64,000 nt of DNA. It comes from Leptospira ryugenii (GTDB lineage: Bacteria; Spirochaetota; Leptospiria; Leptospirales; Leptospiraceae). The notes beneath the pieces were generated by a model. The model saw only the letters and a list, made by a program, of their open reading frames with translations. It searched no databases and was not told where the DNA came from. The position numbers and the translations under genes were made by a program. Below are positions 1 to 10,018 of this stretch, piece by piece; positions within the stretch are counted from its first letter, which is position 1; every line of letters begins with the position of its first letter. The DNA lies in assembly GCF_003114855.1 (NCBI RefSeq), contig NZ_BFBB01000002.1, forward strand, positions 651,815 through 715,814. The letters run 5' to 3'.

Positions 1-1469
1 TCGTGGACCTGCGAGGTAGATAAGTCAGGTACAAAATAACTGATATAAAACTGCGCTTTTGGATTTGCTTCAGTAAACTTTACCTTGCCTCTGTAATTCC
101 TTTCTCCTAAATAAGGAACGGGTGCTAACATATGATCGATCTTGGAATAGAGGGCTTCATCAGCTTCGCTTCCATCCAAGAGCTGTTGGATATAGAGGTG
201 AAAGCCGCTATGCTTTCCCTCTTTTTGGGAAAAAAGAGACCTTCCCTTGGTTCGAATCTCTGCTGGCTGCAGTTCTCTCCATTTATTCCGTGTATAGATG
301 ATTTTCTTTTGGATAGACTCAAGATACCGGACCAAATCTTGGGCGGTCTGACATTCACCTGCTTGGATTGCCCTCCTTAGCTCTGCTTGGTAGGCATTGG
401 TTGATTCAGGAAGGCTTTGAAAGATCCTCCGCACACTCGTATCCAAGGAATCTGTTTCAGAAAGGTTGGAAAGTGAGGCAAGCATCCATACATTCCAAAA
501 CTCTTCCACATACTCATTTGGGGAAAATTGACCACCTTCCGGGTCTTTCAATGACTTACCTGTTTGCGATGCGAGGGAGTACGAAAAATAAAAACTCGTA
601 TCATTCGGAATCTTATTGCTTTGCACAACCGATTCGGATTTTTGAAAGTAGATCATATCAAAACTACTCTCTGTTTGGTGGATGGAAAAATAAGCCACAA
701 GCTGGATCACCAAGAGAAAGGTAGCCAAGGCAATACCTATAATGCGTGATAGGATTGTTGTTTTGTCCTTTGTGCTATTGATGTATAAGACAGTAGATAA
801 AAATAGTCCAACAACTAATAACAAATCTGTTATGGTTTGGTAGAGTCCCCTTTCGAAGGCTCCATCACGTGATTGGATATTCAAAACTCCTGGTATTATG
901 GTTAATAATGCAAAAGACATCATAATCCCAAAGGAGGCAATCCTCGACTCTTTTGGCATTTTTCTGAGTTGGATAAAGTCTAAAATGATAAAGGTTACAA
1001 AGTACAAGACAACCATGATCCCATACATTTTGTAAAATTTTGGAACGGGAAAATCCCAATAATGCCCTGAAAAATAGAAAACTCTTCCGGAAGGGAAGCT
1101 AACAAAAATAAAGTAGAGAGTTGTGATCAAAATGATGAGCAACAAAACTCTTAATACTATTTTTCGAGTCTTAAGGTAGTATTCTTCTGGAAAAGATAAA
1201 AAGAAAGCACACAAAAATGTAGCACCTAACATTGCATTTGGCATGACTAGCCAGCGTAAATAAGCGGAGCCAGGTCCCATGAGGGAAAAGCCAATCAGAT
1301 AAGCGGTGTGAAACAAACCCAGAGAAAGTGTGGCCATTCCTAAAAATAATGTGGCCTTTGACTTTTCCTTCACTGTTAAAAAGAATTGCGCATTGAAGAA
1401 GGTGAAGATCACACCCACAAGCGAGCCAAACGAATAAAAATCAAATGCGATCGGACCCCAAGAACCCAT
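1..1469 (-). CDS. Partial membrane signalling protein, N-terminal 489 residues, multi-TM sensor
   Basis: An uninterrupted reading frame runs from an ATG at 1467-1469 down to base 1, so the gene continues outside the window and its catalytic C-terminus is not seen. An in-frame stop lies just upstream of the ATG. The first 270 or so residues hold about eight hydrophobic segments, followed by a soluble stretch with conserved-looking Trp and Asn residues. The start (MGSWGPIAFDFYSFGSLVG) and the many-helix sensor resemble Leptospira proteins that end in SpoIIE-type phosphatase, cyclase or kinase domains. That resemblance is from memory and the output domain is unknown. No strong Shine-Dalgarno sequence is seen. 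It is on the same strand as the DedA gene behind it. Confidence 0.75.
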   Translation of the reverse strand, partial: MGSWGPIAFDFYSFGSLVGVIFTFFNAQFFLTVKEKSKATLFLGMATLSLGLFHTAYLIGFSLMGPGSAYLRWLVMPNAMLGATFLCAFFLSFPEEYYLKTRKIVLRVLLLIILITTLYFIFVSFPSGRVFYFSGHYWDFPVPKFYKMYGIMVVLYFVTFIILDFIQLRKMPKESRIASFGIMMSFALLTIIPGVLNIQSRDGAFERGLYQTITDLLLVVGLFLSTVLYINSTKDKTTILSRIIGIALATFLLVIQLVAYFSIHQTESSFDMIYFQKSESVVQSNKIPNDTSFYFSYSLASQTGKSLKDPEGGQFSPNEYVEEFWNVWMLASLSNLSETDSLDTSVRRIFQSLPESTNAYQAELRRAIQAGECQTAQDLVRYLESIQKKIIYTRNKWRELQPAEIRTKGRSLFSQKEGKHSGFHLYIQQLLDGSEADEALYSKIDHMLAPVPYLGERNYRGKVKFTEANPKAQFYISYFVPDLSTSQVH

Positions 1470-1504
1470 AATGCGGAGAAATCTAATCGGTTAAGTAAGA
1501 ATTG

Positions 1505-2143
1505 TCAACTTCGAAGTTTTTTTCTGGAAAAATATATGCCTAGAAAGAGCAAAACTATAAAGATAATAAAAATGCTTACAATTCGATTGTAGATCGATAG
1601 ACTAACAATAATTTGATCCCATCGGTCACCCAAAAAATAACCTGCATAAATGAGAAGGCCGCACCAGAGAGAAATCGCAATGGTGTAGTAGAAGAGAAAG
1701 GAAATGGGTCTCATCTGGCTCATTCCCGCAATGATGGCAACAAAGAATCGTATCCCAGCTGAAAACCGAGACAGGATGATGAGTAGAACGGAATAGGATT
1801 TAAACCAAGCAATGGTCTTGTGAAAATTGTCCTCTTCGTATACATTCCGTAGCCAAGGAAAACGAGAGACTTTCATCCAATCCAGGATCTGTTTTCCAAA
1901 GAAAAACATCGTGAGTGCCCCCACCCAGTTTCCGAGTAAAGTCGCAAGGAGGAGCTGCCATACATAAAAGGGGGCATCCAATTTCGAGACTAGAAAGCCA
2001 GAAAACACGACAAAGGTATCCCCGGGCCAAGGAGGAAAAACATTTTCAAAAAAATTGGAAAAGGCAAAGAAAAGCAAAAGAGCCCAAATTGGCAATTGAG
2101 AAAACTCACGAACAAATTCACCCAAGGAGCCTAAAACGTCCAC
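1505..2143 (-). CDS. DedA family (VTT domain) inner-membrane protein
   Basis: The protein has the DedA/SNARE-associated layout. A re-entrant hydrophobic segment with the signature ENVFPPWPGD lies near residue 30, a Gly-rich helix (GNWVGALTMFFFGK) follows, then the conserved segment LSRFSAGIRFFVAIIAGMS, and two C-terminal membrane helices. Family members are proposed to move polyprenyl or phospholipid carriers across the inner membrane. I chose the GTG at 2141-2143, preceded by AGAGG, because DedA proteins begin just before the first helix. An ATG at 2219-2221 in the same frame would add 26 unlikely-looking residues and leave only 11 bases to the divergent lipoprotein gene. Confidence 0.85.
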   Translation of the reverse strand: MDVLGSLGEFVREFSQLPIWALLLFFAFSNFFENVFPPWPGDTFVVFSGFLVSKLDAPFYVWQLLLATLLGNWVGALTMFFFGKQILDWMKVSRFPWLRNVYEEDNFHKTIAWFKSYSVLLIILSRFSAGIRFFVAIIAGMSQMRPISFLFYYTIAISLWCGLLIYAGYFLGDRWDQIIVSLSIYNRIVSIFIIFIVLLFLGIYFSRKKLRS

Positions 2144-2232
2144 GTGGGAATCAGAACCTCTTTTACAGAATGTGCAACAAAGTTTTAAAAAAATGGATGG
2201 AAGGATAGACCTCTCTCTCATTTGCTTTCCCT

Positions 2233-2673
2233 ATGCTTAGAATTTTCTTTTGTCTGGCGCTCTCGTTTGCTGCTTTTTCTTGCCAAGGAAATGGCCAGGA
2301 AACAGAGGATACCTTTTCCTTTGATCGACTCAGCCTGAGCAAATACCCTACAAAAGTACCCACTTCGTTGCCGAGATCATTTCTGCCACAAAATGCAAAG
2401 TATGTGAATGCAATTGAATTGAGATCTGGATTTTCCAATCCCAAGGAAGCCTACCTCTCACTAGAATCGCAGGACAGTATGGAAGAAATCCAAAAGGTTT
2501 TGGAAACTAGAAGTAGCTTTGGAGATTGGAAATTGGTCCAGAAAGAGAAAGTTGATACCAAGGTCGTGTATCTCTTTGAAGGATTTATAAAAAAATCTAT
2601 GACAATTATTGTTTATAATAAGGGCGACCATCGTCTCTTAAAGTATTACTTTAAAAAACAAACAAATTATTAA
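2233..2673 (+). CDS. Small predicted lipoprotein of unknown function
   Basis: A 146-residue protein begins with a hydrophobic signal ending in AAFSC, so Cys17 is the likely lipidation site, matching the loose lipobox used by spirochaetes. The mature part is soluble, rich in Ser, Lys and Glu, and ends in a basic, Tyr-rich stretch. I recognise no domain. It starts divergently from the DedA gene and is followed after 6 bases by the AI-2E family gene, so it is probably the first gene of the 2233-6756 run. Confidence 0.7.
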   Translation: MLRIFFCLALSFAAFSCQGNGQETEDTFSFDRLSLSKYPTKVPTSLPRSFLPQNAKYVNAIELRSGFSNPKEAYLSLESQDSMEEIQKVLETRSSFGDWKLVQKEKVDTKVVYLFEGFIKKSMTIIVYNKGDHRLLKYYFKKQTNY

Positions 2674-2679
2674 ATCACG

Positions 2680-3798
2680 ATGCCAAATTGGTTTGAAAAT
2701 AAAAATGAAATCTTCGTATACCTTCTATTAGGTTTACTTTCCTCCGCAACTTTATACTTATTATTTTTTGTATTTAAACCTTACTTATGGGCATTCTTTC
2801 TCTCAGTTTTGTTTTATGTAACCACGCGAAAGTTTCATAACCGATTGCGAATTTTCTTAGGGAGCCGCTTTGGTTCCGTCAGTCCTTATATCATGATCTT
2901 ACTCATGCTAGCTGGCGTGGTCATACCGTCGTATTTGATCCTCTCCTCCATCATTCTTGAATCCCTAAATTTTGTGAGTTATATACGAAACCAACTCTCC
3001 GAGGAATCTTTAGTTGCTCTCTTGTTAAATTCTCCTTTGCTCACAGATTTCTTTTCCGAAAATGAATTTTTTTGGATCAAATTGCCTGGGATGTACCGCG
3101 AATATGTGGGAGCACATATGGATGTACTCAACCTAGACTCGATTTACAGTATCTTAAAAAATTCTTCTGGATTTTTATTTGGATCTTTTGAAGTACCGGG
3201 CACAATTTTTTTCAACGTATTTTTTACCTTTATTTTGCTCTTTTTCTTTTATAAAGAAGGTCATAGAATAGAGAATGCTATATTTAACAACTTACCATTC
3301 CCTGAGGAAATTGAAGAAAGGCTCGGCAAACGGATTGAAGATGCCATTCGTACGGTTATGCTTGGTAATTTTTTCGTCTCTCTACTGCAAGGTGTTGCTA
3401 TTTACATCATTCTCATCTTTACACCGATTCAAAATAAAATTCTTCTCTCGAGCATTGCCACTATATTTTCTTTGATACCTGTCGTTGGTACTTCTGTTGT
3501 ATGGGCACCTGTAGGGATTTACATTGGACTTGTACAAAATGCCTGGACAGTTGGTGTCCTTGTGATGATCTTTGGTGCCGCTGCTTATTTGATTCTAGAA
3601 AATTTTGTAAAACCTAAAATCTTAGATAAAAAATTAAAAACTCATCCTTTCCTAATTTTTTTGTCTTTAATCGGAGGATTGCAAGAGTTTGGTTTTGCAG
3701 GGATTGTCATAGGTCCCATGGCATTGACGTCCATAATCATACTCTGGGATTTCTGGAAAATATTCAAAGAAACGAGATTTAAAGACAAGAATGCCTAG
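2680..3798 (+). CDS. AI-2E family transporter (UPF0118/PerM)
   Basis: This 372-residue protein has the family layout of paired N-terminal membrane helices, a central amphipathic region of about 100 residues, and a C-terminal block of helices. The conserved C-terminal region includes SLIPVVGTSVVWAPVGIYIG and LENFVKPKILDKK. Family members are proposed exporters of autoinducer-2 or Na+/H+ antiporters; the substrate here cannot be inferred. Its stop overlaps the xseA start by 8 bases, so the two are translationally linked. Confidence 0.88.
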   Translation: MPNWFENKNEIFVYLLLGLLSSATLYLLFFVFKPYLWAFFLSVLFYVTTRKFHNRLRIFLGSRFGSVSPYIMILLMLAGVVIPSYLILSSIILESLNFVSYIRNQLSEESLVALLLNSPLLTDFFSENEFFWIKLPGMYREYVGAHMDVLNLDSIYSILKNSSGFLFGSFEVPGTIFFNVFFTFILLFFFYKEGHRIENAIFNNLPFPEEIEERLGKRIEDAIRTVMLGNFFVSLLQGVAIYIILIFTPIQNKILLSSIATIFSLIPVVGTSVVWAPVGIYIGLVQNAWTVGVLVMIFGAAAYLILENFVKPKILDKKLKTHPFLIFLSLIGGLQEFGFAGIVIGPMALTSIIILWDFWKIFKETRFKDKNA

Positions 3799-5080
3799 CC
3801 CAGACCAAAGTTTAACAGTCTCAGAGCTCAATCGCTTAGTAAAACAAACATTATCCGAGGAAGAAGGTTTAAAAAATATTTGGGTAAAAGGAGAAGTTTC
3901 CAACTATTCCCAAACTGCTTCCTCCGGACATATGTATTTCTCTTTGAAGGACCAGGCAAGCGTTATCAAGTGTGCCTTTTTTTCTTTCCAGAGCAAGCAC
4001 TACAAAGGACGACCCATCAAAAATGGTATGGAGCTGAGAGTATTCGGCTCCATATCTGTATATGAACCAGGTGGCTATTATAGCTTTTCCGTCCAAAAAG
4101 TAGAGGAATTAGGGGAAGGTGATATTCTCTTACAAATCGAAAAGCTCAAACAAGAGCTAGCTACCCAAGGGATTTTCAATATGGAGCACAAAAAACCTCT
4201 TCCGAAATTCCCGAAACGATTGGGGATAGTTACTTCGCCCAAAGGAGCTGCCGTTGAAGATATCATTCGAATCGCGACAGACCTTAACCCTACCATACAA
4301 ATATTAGTATCTCCTTGTATAGTCCAAGGTGATGAGGCACCGGCTTCCATTTGTCAGGCGATCGAAGCTTTAAATGATCCAAAATGGGATGTTGATGTCA
4401 TCATTGCAGGTAGAGGGGGTGGAAGTTTTGAAGACTTAATGGCCTTCAATACAAAAGAAGTCGTACTCGCCTATTACAAATCCCGCATTCCCATTATCAG
4501 CGCTGTCGGACACGAAATCGATCGAGTGCTTACAGATCTGAGTGCTGATGCCACAGCCCCTACACCAACAGCAGCAGCAAAGCTAGCCATACCCAATCTC
4601 TCTGAAATTTTATTAAAGATTGAAGAAACCGAAGAAAGATTGGATTACGCATTAAAAAATCTCACTCTACTATACAAAGAAAAGTTAACAGGCGTTTATT
4701 CTAGAAGTGTTTTTCAAAATCCTCTTGCTGTATTAGAACCACGGTATATAGCCACCGATGATGTCATGAACCGAATTATGCTTCTTGGTAAGAATTATAT
4801 CATGCAAAAAAGAAATAACTTCCTACGCCAAGACACCATCCACGAAAAAATGAGTTCAGCCTTCCAAAAGAAGATACAATCATTTGAACTCCTGCATTCT
4901 AGAGTGGAACACTTTTCGCCTCTAGGAACTTTGAAGAGAGGATTTTCAGTGATTCGGAATGAGAAAAAAGAAGTAATCCAATCCATTGAGCAGACAAAGG
5001 AAGGTGAGCTTTTGGAAATTATATTAGAAAAGGGCAGACTCCAAGCGCAAGTTAAAGAGAAGATGGTGAGTAAATTATGA
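3791..5080 (+). CDS. xseA: Exodeoxyribonuclease VII large subunit
   Basis: The 429-residue protein matches the family length. An N-terminal OB-fold (about residues 5-105, with IWVKGEVSNYS and GHMYFSLKD) binds single-stranded DNA. The catalytic core carries the hallmark RGGGSFEDLMAFN near residue 207 and SAVGHEIDRVLTDLSAD just after it. A long coiled-coil C-terminus follows, which in this family binds the small subunits. The complex degrades single-stranded DNA from both ends in repair. It overlaps xseB by 4 bases (ATGA), the standard arrangement for a two-subunit enzyme. Confidence 0.97.
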   Translation: MPSPDQSLTVSELNRLVKQTLSEEEGLKNIWVKGEVSNYSQTASSGHMYFSLKDQASVIKCAFFSFQSKHYKGRPIKNGMELRVFGSISVYEPGGYYSFSVQKVEELGEGDILLQIEKLKQELATQGIFNMEHKKPLPKFPKRLGIVTSPKGAAVEDIIRIATDLNPTIQILVSPCIVQGDEAPASICQAIEALNDPKWDVDVIIAGRGGGSFEDLMAFNTKEVVLAYYKSRIPIISAVGHEIDRVLTDLSADATAPTPTAAAKLAIPNLSEILLKIEETEERLDYALKNLTLLYKEKLTGVYSRSVFQNPLAVLEPRYIATDDVMNRIMLLGKNYIMQKRNNFLRQDTIHEKMSSAFQKKIQSFELLHSRVEHFSPLGTLKRGFSVIRNEKKEVIQSIEQTKEGELLEIILEKGRLQAQVKEKMVSKL

Positions 5081-5349
5081 CCGATAAAAAAAACATTTCA
5101 TTTGAAGATGCACTGTTAGAACTAGAAACCATTGCTGAGAAATTGGAAAAAGGCCAACTCTCCTTGGAAGATTCCATCAAGGCATATGAAAGAGGTATGG
5201 AATTGAAAAAAATCTGCTCGGACCGTCTCGCCGAAGCTGAAGCAAAGATTGAATATTTGGCCAAAGGCCAAAATGGACAGATTGTTAAGGAAACAGTCAA
5301 AAAGAAAAAAGGCGAGACTTCTGAGAAAAGTGAGGACGATCTGTTCTAA
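5077..5349 (+). CDS. xseB: Exodeoxyribonuclease VII small subunit
   Basis: The 90-residue protein has the diagnostic pattern FEDALLELETIAEKLEKG then LSLEDSIKAYERGM, forming a helical hairpin that packs on the large subunit's coiled coil. The tail after residue 70 is Lys- and Glu-rich and probably disordered. It starts inside the last codons of xseA and its stop is followed directly by the symporter start codon. Confidence 0.96.
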   Translation: MTDKKNISFEDALLELETIAEKLEKGQLSLEDSIKAYERGMELKKICSDRLAEAEAKIEYLAKGQNGQIVKETVKKKKGETSEKSEDDLF

Positions 5350-6756
5350 ATGATGGGTTCATATGGAATATATGTATTCCTATATTTGATCATTACTGTT
5401 CTCATTGGTATCATAGCGGCACGACGCGTTAAAAATGCAAAAGACTTCATATTAGCAGGTAGAAGTCTTCCTCTCCCTATCTCCACGGCCGCTCTCTTTG
5501 CAACTTGGTTCGGAAGTGAGACCATTTTAGGTTCTTCTGTCGAATTTGCAAAGGGCGGCTTTCTTGCAGTTATCCAAGACCCTTTTGGTGGCGCACTTTG
5601 CCTTCTTTTACTTGGGATCTTCTTTGCAAAATCACTCTACCGTATGCAAATCCTCACGTTTGGAGATTTTTACCGAGACCGCTACGGAAAAAAGATGGAA
5701 TTCATTGCTGGGATTTGCCTTATCTTTTCCTACTTCGGTTGGGTTGCCGCACAATTTGTAGCATTGGGAATCATGATGCAAATAATCTTTGGAGTCTCGC
5801 AAGTTGTAGGACTCAGTGTGGGTGCTGTCTTAGTTGTTTTTTATACATACCTAGGTGGGATGTGGTCTGTATCACTGACTGATTTTTTTCAATCGATCAG
5901 TATTTTGGTAGGATTGGTTTTTGTTTTTTTCCAAATCAATGAGGTAAAATCAGTTTGGGCAAGTTTACAAGAAACACCGCCAGGTTTTCTTAATTTTTTT
6001 CCTGAGGCTAGCTACGATGCTTGGGTAAAGTATCTAGCAGCTTGGATGGTCGTAGGCCTAGGCTCCTTACCTCAACAAGATATCTTCCAGAGAGTGATGT
6101 CAGCAAAATCTGAAAAAGTCGCAGTCCTTGCTTCGTATCTCTCGGCCATCATCTATTTGAGTTTTGCCATGATACCCTTGTTACTTGGTCTATTAGCTCA
6201 CCAGCTACTACCTGAACTCTCACTTCATTCCGAGGATTCACAACTATTAATCCCACGGCTTGTATTACACTTTGCAAGTCCCCTTGTTCAAGTTCTCTTC
6301 TTTTCAGCTTTGATCTCCGCAATCCTTTCAACAGCCTCCGGAGCGATTCTTGCCCCCTCTTCTATTCTTTCTGAAAATATTTTAAAGTACTTTTTAAAAA
6401 CTAAAACGGACAAAAGTTTACTGAAACTATCTAGAGTTTCTGTATTGGTCGTTGCCATTATCTCCTATGCCCTAGCAGTTGGAAAACCTTCCATTTACGC
6501 CCTTGTGGAAGATTCTAGTGGACTATCTCTAGTTTCCATTTTTATCCCAATGGTTTTTGGATTGTGGAGCCAAAAAGCAAGCGAACAGGCAGCACTGCTA
6601 TCTTTGTTCACAGGAATCGCCACCTGGGTTGTGTTAGAAGCTATGGATCTAGAGATGACTAGTCACTTTTATGGAACTTTGACAAGTCTTATGGCAATCC
6701 TTCTTGGGATGAAACTATTCCCTAAAGTCCCAGAGACTGCAGCAATAACCAAGTAA
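5350..6756 (+). CDS. Sodium:solute symporter family (SSS) transporter
   Basis: The 468-residue protein has about 12 to 13 hydrophobic segments. Family signatures include the N-terminal [30 protein letters not shown] in the second helix, and [18 protein letters not shown] in the middle. The SSS family couples uptake of sugars, amino acids, osmolytes or carboxylates to Na+. The substrate cannot be read from sequence. ATG codons at 5350 and 5353 are both possible. It directly follows xseB and converges on ddl, overlapping it tail to tail by 35 bases. Confidence 0.9.
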   Translation: MMGSYGIYVFLYLIITVLIGIIAARRVKNAKDFILAGRSLPLPISTAALFATWFGSETILGSSVEFAKGGFLAVIQDPFGGALCLLLLGIFFAKSLYRMQILTFGDFYRDRYGKKMEFIAGICLIFSYFGWVAAQFVALGIMMQIIFGVSQVVGLSVGAVLVVFYTYLGGMWSVSLTDFFQSISILVGLVFVFFQINEVKSVWASLQETPPGFLNFFPEASYDAWVKYLAAWMVVGLGSLPQQDIFQRVMSAKSEKVAVLASYLSAIIYLSFAMIPLLLGLLAHQLLPELSLHSEDSQLLIPRLVLHFASPLVQVLFFSALISAILSTASGAILAPSSILSENILKYFLKTKTDKSLLKLSRVSVLVVAIISYALAVGKPSIYALVEDSSGLSLVSIFIPMVFGLWSQKASEQAALLSLFTGIATWVVLEAMDLEMTSHFYGTLTSLMAILLGMKLFPKVPETAAITK

Positions 6757-7774
6757 AGACATCTTTCATTTGTATACCAAGCGCCTCAGCTTGTTGGGGG
6801 ATGAGACTAGTACCTGTCATGCCTGGTAAGGTATTTGTTTCTAGTACATAAGCTGTATCAGCTTTGATGATAAAGTCAGAGCGTGAATATCCTCTGCAAT
6901 TCAAAATTTTGTGGCAAAGCAAAGCGTATGTTTGTAAGGTTTTAGTCATCTCTTCCGAAACCTCAGCCGGTGTGATTTCAATACTGCCACCCTTGGTGTA
7001 CTTAGCGGTATAATCAAAAAATTCTGATTTGGGTCGAATCTCTGTCGGAACGAGAGGGAAAGGCTCCCACACATTTCCATTCTTTTTTTCTAGAACACCT
7101 ATGGATACTTCTTTACCAGATATCAACTCGGAAAGAAGAACTCTTGACTCAGTCACAAAGATTTTTTCAATCAAGGTGATTGCTTCTTCTGGAGTTTTTG
7201 CAGGTCCTGTATTTACACTAGAACCACCTAATGTTGGTTTAATGAAAATAGGAAATCCAAAGGGTAAATTCAAGACAAAACGCTTTACGTCTTCCTTTCC
7301 TTTTTCGAGCTCTACAAATTTTGCAACGGGAATTCCTGCGAGTCCAAAGAGTTGGTTCGACCTAAGTTTATCCATAGCTAAAGCCGAAGCCATAACTTGA
7401 GACCCTGTATATGGGATTTGGTGGATTTCCAAAAATCCTTGTAGGGAGCCATCTTCTCCTTGTCCGCCGTGCACACCCAAAAAAGCAGCGTCCAATTTCA
7501 AAACCGAAAGGAGGTGTTTATCACTTGTCAGATCGATTTCATTCTCTCGTATGAATCTTTCGGAAAATATCTCTTCTGTCATGCCTTCCGGATGGGGAAA
7601 TTTTGCCTCAAACTGATTCGGGATGTACCACTTTCCCCTAGTACCAATGTAGATCGGAATGACTTGAAAGTCGTTTCTATCAATGGTTTGGTAAATGAAA
7701 AAGGAAGAACGGATCGAAATCAAATGCTCCGAAGAAATCCCTCCAAAAATAAGCCCAATTCTTTTTTTACTCAT
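6722..7774 (-). CDS. ddl: D-alanine--D-alanine ligase
   Basis: This 350-residue ATP-grasp enzyme joins two D-alanines for peptidoglycan precursors in the cytoplasm. The N-terminal GGISSEH motif (residues 11-17) and HGGQGEDG (102-109) are both typical. The ATP-binding [15 protein letters not shown] is present, and the C-terminal [18 protein letters not shown] supplies the metal ligands and D-Ala site. Length fits the family. It is a single-gene unit, divergent from the repeat-protein/mla operon. A plausible sigma-70 promoter lies at 7795-7824. Confidence 0.96.
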   Translation of the reverse strand: MSKKRIGLIFGGISSEHLISIRSSFFIYQTIDRNDFQVIPIYIGTRGKWYIPNQFEAKFPHPEGMTEEIFSERFIRENEIDLTSDKHLLSVLKLDAAFLGVHGGQGEDGSLQGFLEIHQIPYTGSQVMASALAMDKLRSNQLFGLAGIPVAKFVELEKGKEDVKRFVLNLPFGFPIFIKPTLGGSSVNTGPAKTPEEAITLIEKIFVTESRVLLSELISGKEVSIGVLEKKNGNVWEPFPLVPTEIRPKSEFFDYTAKYTKGGSIEITPAEVSEEMTKTLQTYALLCHKILNCRGYSRSDFIIKADTAYVLETNTLPGMTGTSLIPQQAEALGIQMKDVFTWLLLQSLGL

Positions 7775-7794
7775 GAAATCACTTGATTGTTCTG

Positions 7795-7824
7795 ATTATC
7801 ATTTTCACGATAAGCAAGTGTCAA
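7795..7824 (-). promoter_or_regulatory. Likely sigma-70 promoter of ddl
   Basis: Read on the minus strand, a perfect TTGACA (7824-7819) is followed after 18 bases by GATAAT (7800-7795), a five-of-six match to the -10 consensus. Transcription would start about 14 bases before the ddl ATG. The -35 box lies close to the divergent start at 7833. Confidence 0.5.
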
Positions 7825-7832
7825 TTGTTTAT

Positions 7833-9245
7833 ATGCGGAAGGTCCTTTCGGTATTTCTTTTTCTTGGATTGACACTGTCCCTAGAGGCAAAACTCCCCAA
7901 AACATTTTCAGAGGACCTTCCTTCGGATTACTTTCAATTTTGGTTTTTGTATGAATCGGAAAAAAGGGGTGCACAAAATGGATTTTGGATCCGCCCTCTC
8001 TATGGGTCTTGGCAAGACCCAAGCACCGCCTACCGCTTCAAAACTATCCTAAGCCCTATTTTTTTTAAGGAAGAAACAAACCATTGGTATTCCTGGTCCT
8101 CCCTCTTCTTTTTCACTGGTACTGGCTTCAAACACGAAGAAGGTGATGATGAAGAAGATATCTTCCTAAGCCCTATTTTTTTCTGGGGCAAGGGAGATAC
8201 TCCGAAAGAAGAATACATAAGCATCTATCCGTTTTATGGAACCATGCGAAATAAAATTTCCTACCAGAAAATTCGTTTTTTCGGATATCCACTCCTTCTA
8301 TTTCCACTCTATTCCGAATGGTCATATAAAACGTATGAAGCAAAGTCTATCCTTTGGCCACTCACATTAAGTGGAAAATCGGAAACAAGAGATGAATTCC
8401 GCATTTTTCCCTTCTATTCTCACAAGGAACATTTAGGGAAGTACAAACGTTATTCGATCCTATGGCCTTTCTTCCAATGGGGCGAAGATCGCATGGACAA
8501 GAGAGAGCCTACTCAGTATAAAGTTTTTTTTCCTTTTTACCTCTCAAAGGATACAGAATCTGGTTCAATGAAAAGCCGAGCTTTTCTTTGGTTTCCCATT
8601 CTAAATTCATTGTTTTCTTACGGCTTTGACAAGAAGACAAAGCAGAAGAACCTTTCCTTTCTTTTCTTCTTTTTCCAATTCACTAGCTCGGAAAAAAAAG
8701 ATACAGAGAAGTTCGTAATCTTTCCTTTGTATGGATATTCATATTTTGCCAATAAAGAAGCAGAGTTTATCACACCTTTTTATATCTCACTCAGCCAGAA
8801 TACAAATCACTTAAAGGCAAAATCTTACTTTGTATTCCCAATTTTTTCGCATATGAAGCAAGAATACCCAGGAACCGGACGAGATGATTTGTACTGGAAA
8901 GTATGGCCGATTGTTCGCTACCACAAGGACAGTGAAGGAAATACCTCATGGAATACCGTTTCCCTCATTCCAGTTCGTTTTGAGTCCATGGAGGATATGT
9001 GGGAACCAATTTTCTCCATCATTGAATATAAAAAACTAGTGAATGGAGAAAAACGACTCCACCTCATATCTAGGCTTTATACCCAACGTTGGACAGAATC
9101 TGAATTTAACCTCCATATCCCTTTGTTAGCTGAGTACAAAAAATCCGAGAAAGGATTTAAATATGACTTTTTGTATGGCTTTTTGGGAATTGACACACAA
9201 AAGGAAAAGAATACCTTTAAATTGATTTGGCTAATTGAAATATGA
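7833..9245 (+). CDS. Repetitive exported protein, first gene of the mla operon
   Basis: The 470-residue protein starts at the ATG at 7833 with a clear signal peptide ([19 protein letters not shown]). The frame is open further upstream, but that part lacks a signal and overlaps ddl. The mature part is built of roughly 35- to 45-residue units, each holding one or two short aromatic motifs such as [36 protein letters not shown] and VFPIFSHMK. The alternation suggests repeated beta hairpins. I recognise no named family. Its stop overlaps the mlaE ATG (ATGA, 9242-9245), so the two are translationally coupled. A role with the Mla lipid transporter in the periplasm or outer membrane is inference. 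Confidence 0.8.
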   Translation: MRKVLSVFLFLGLTLSLEAKLPKTFSEDLPSDYFQFWFLYESEKRGAQNGFWIRPLYGSWQDPSTAYRFKTILSPIFFKEETNHWYSWSSLFFFTGTGFKHEEGDDEEDIFLSPIFFWGKGDTPKEEYISIYPFYGTMRNKISYQKIRFFGYPLLLFPLYSEWSYKTYEAKSILWPLTLSGKSETRDEFRIFPFYSHKEHLGKYKRYSILWPFFQWGEDRMDKREPTQYKVFFPFYLSKDTESGSMKSRAFLWFPILNSLFSYGFDKKTKQKNLSFLFFFFQFTSSEKKDTEKFVIFPLYGYSYFANKEAEFITPFYISLSQNTNHLKAKSYFVFPIFSHMKQEYPGTGRDDLYWKVWPIVRYHKDSEGNTSWNTVSLIPVRFESMEDMWEPIFSIIEYKKLVNGEKRLHLISRLYTQRWTESEFNLHIPLLAEYKKSEKGFKYDFLYGFLGIDTQKEKNTFKLIWLIEI

Positions 9246-10018
9246 AACTCTATTTTTCGCAAAAATTTATTCCTTATATCGAAGCCATAGGATTTACCGT
9301 TTTACTTTTGTTTCGTGCCTTTTCTCAAACGCCACATGTCGTTTTTAAGCGCAAAGAAATCATAGAACAGATGTACATTTCAGGAGTCGGTTCTCTGTTT
9401 GTAGTGAGCATAGTTTCTGTATTTACGGGGATGATTATGGGATTAAATACCGGACTGGGTCTGCGTGATTTTGGAGCGGAAGGTCAGATTGGTTTACTAC
9501 TTACGATCACACTCACGCGAGAGATGTCTCCTTTTATGACTTCCCTCATTTTAGCTGCCTCAGTTGGTTCAGCAATGGCAGCAGAGATCGGGACAATGAA
9601 AGTATCAGAGGAGATTGATGCCTTAGAGGTGATGTCCATCAATCCTGTGCGATACCTTGTAATGCCTCGCATCTTTGGATTTTCGATTATGGTTCCCGTA
9701 TTGTGTATTTACTCTTCTACATTAGGCATATTAGGTGGCGCAATCGTAGGTCATTTCCAACTGGGTATAGATATTCTTTCCTACTTCCAGGATGTGAAGG
9801 ATCGAGTTTCCTCCATTCCAGGCCTAAAGGATCTCTACGTTGGAATTTTTAAAGGCTACGTATTTGGTTTACTCATTGCCACAATATCTTGTAGCCAAGG
9901 CCTTCGTACAGAAGGTGGTGCGATTGGAGTTGGGCAAACGACAAGGAAAGCTGTTGTCATTTCCTTTTTAACGGTCATTTTCTTTGGTTATGTGATAACG
10001 GCGATTTTTTATAAGTGA
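9242..10018 (+). CDS. mlaE: Mla-type ABC transporter permease (MlaE family)
   Basis: This 258-residue membrane protein has the MlaE family pattern: an N-terminal interfacial helix, then about five membrane helices. Signatures include [37 protein letters not shown] and the [17 protein letters not shown] segment that contacts the ATPase. In Gram-negative bacteria the permease works with MlaF, MlaD and other partners to move phospholipids between the membranes. It overlaps the ATPase gene by 4 bases (GTGA). Confidence 0.93.
   Translation: MKLYFSQKFIPYIEAIGFTVLLLFRAFSQTPHVVFKRKEIIEQMYISGVGSLFVVSIVSVFTGMIMGLNTGLGLRDFGAEGQIGLLLTITLTREMSPFMTSLILAASVGSAMAAEIGTMKVSEEIDALEVMSINPVRYLVMPRIFGFSIMVPVLCIYSSTLGILGGAIVGHFQLGIDILSYFQDVKDRVSSIPGLKDLYVGIFKGYVFGLLIATISCSQGLRTEGGAIGVGQTTRKAVVISFLTVIFFGYVITAIFYK

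Noticed and set aside
132..749. Short plus-strand open frames at the left end
   Set aside because: They lie opposite a long, continuous minus-strand frame with clear membrane-helix pattern, which explains the sequence better.
2144..2221. Longer N-terminus for the DedA protein
   Set aside because: The 26 extra residues have no family match and would leave almost no space for the divergent lipoprotein promoter.
7695..7832. Longer N-terminus for the repeat protein before mlaE
   Set aside because: The upstream part overlaps the ddl start and promoter on the other strand and would bury the signal peptide.
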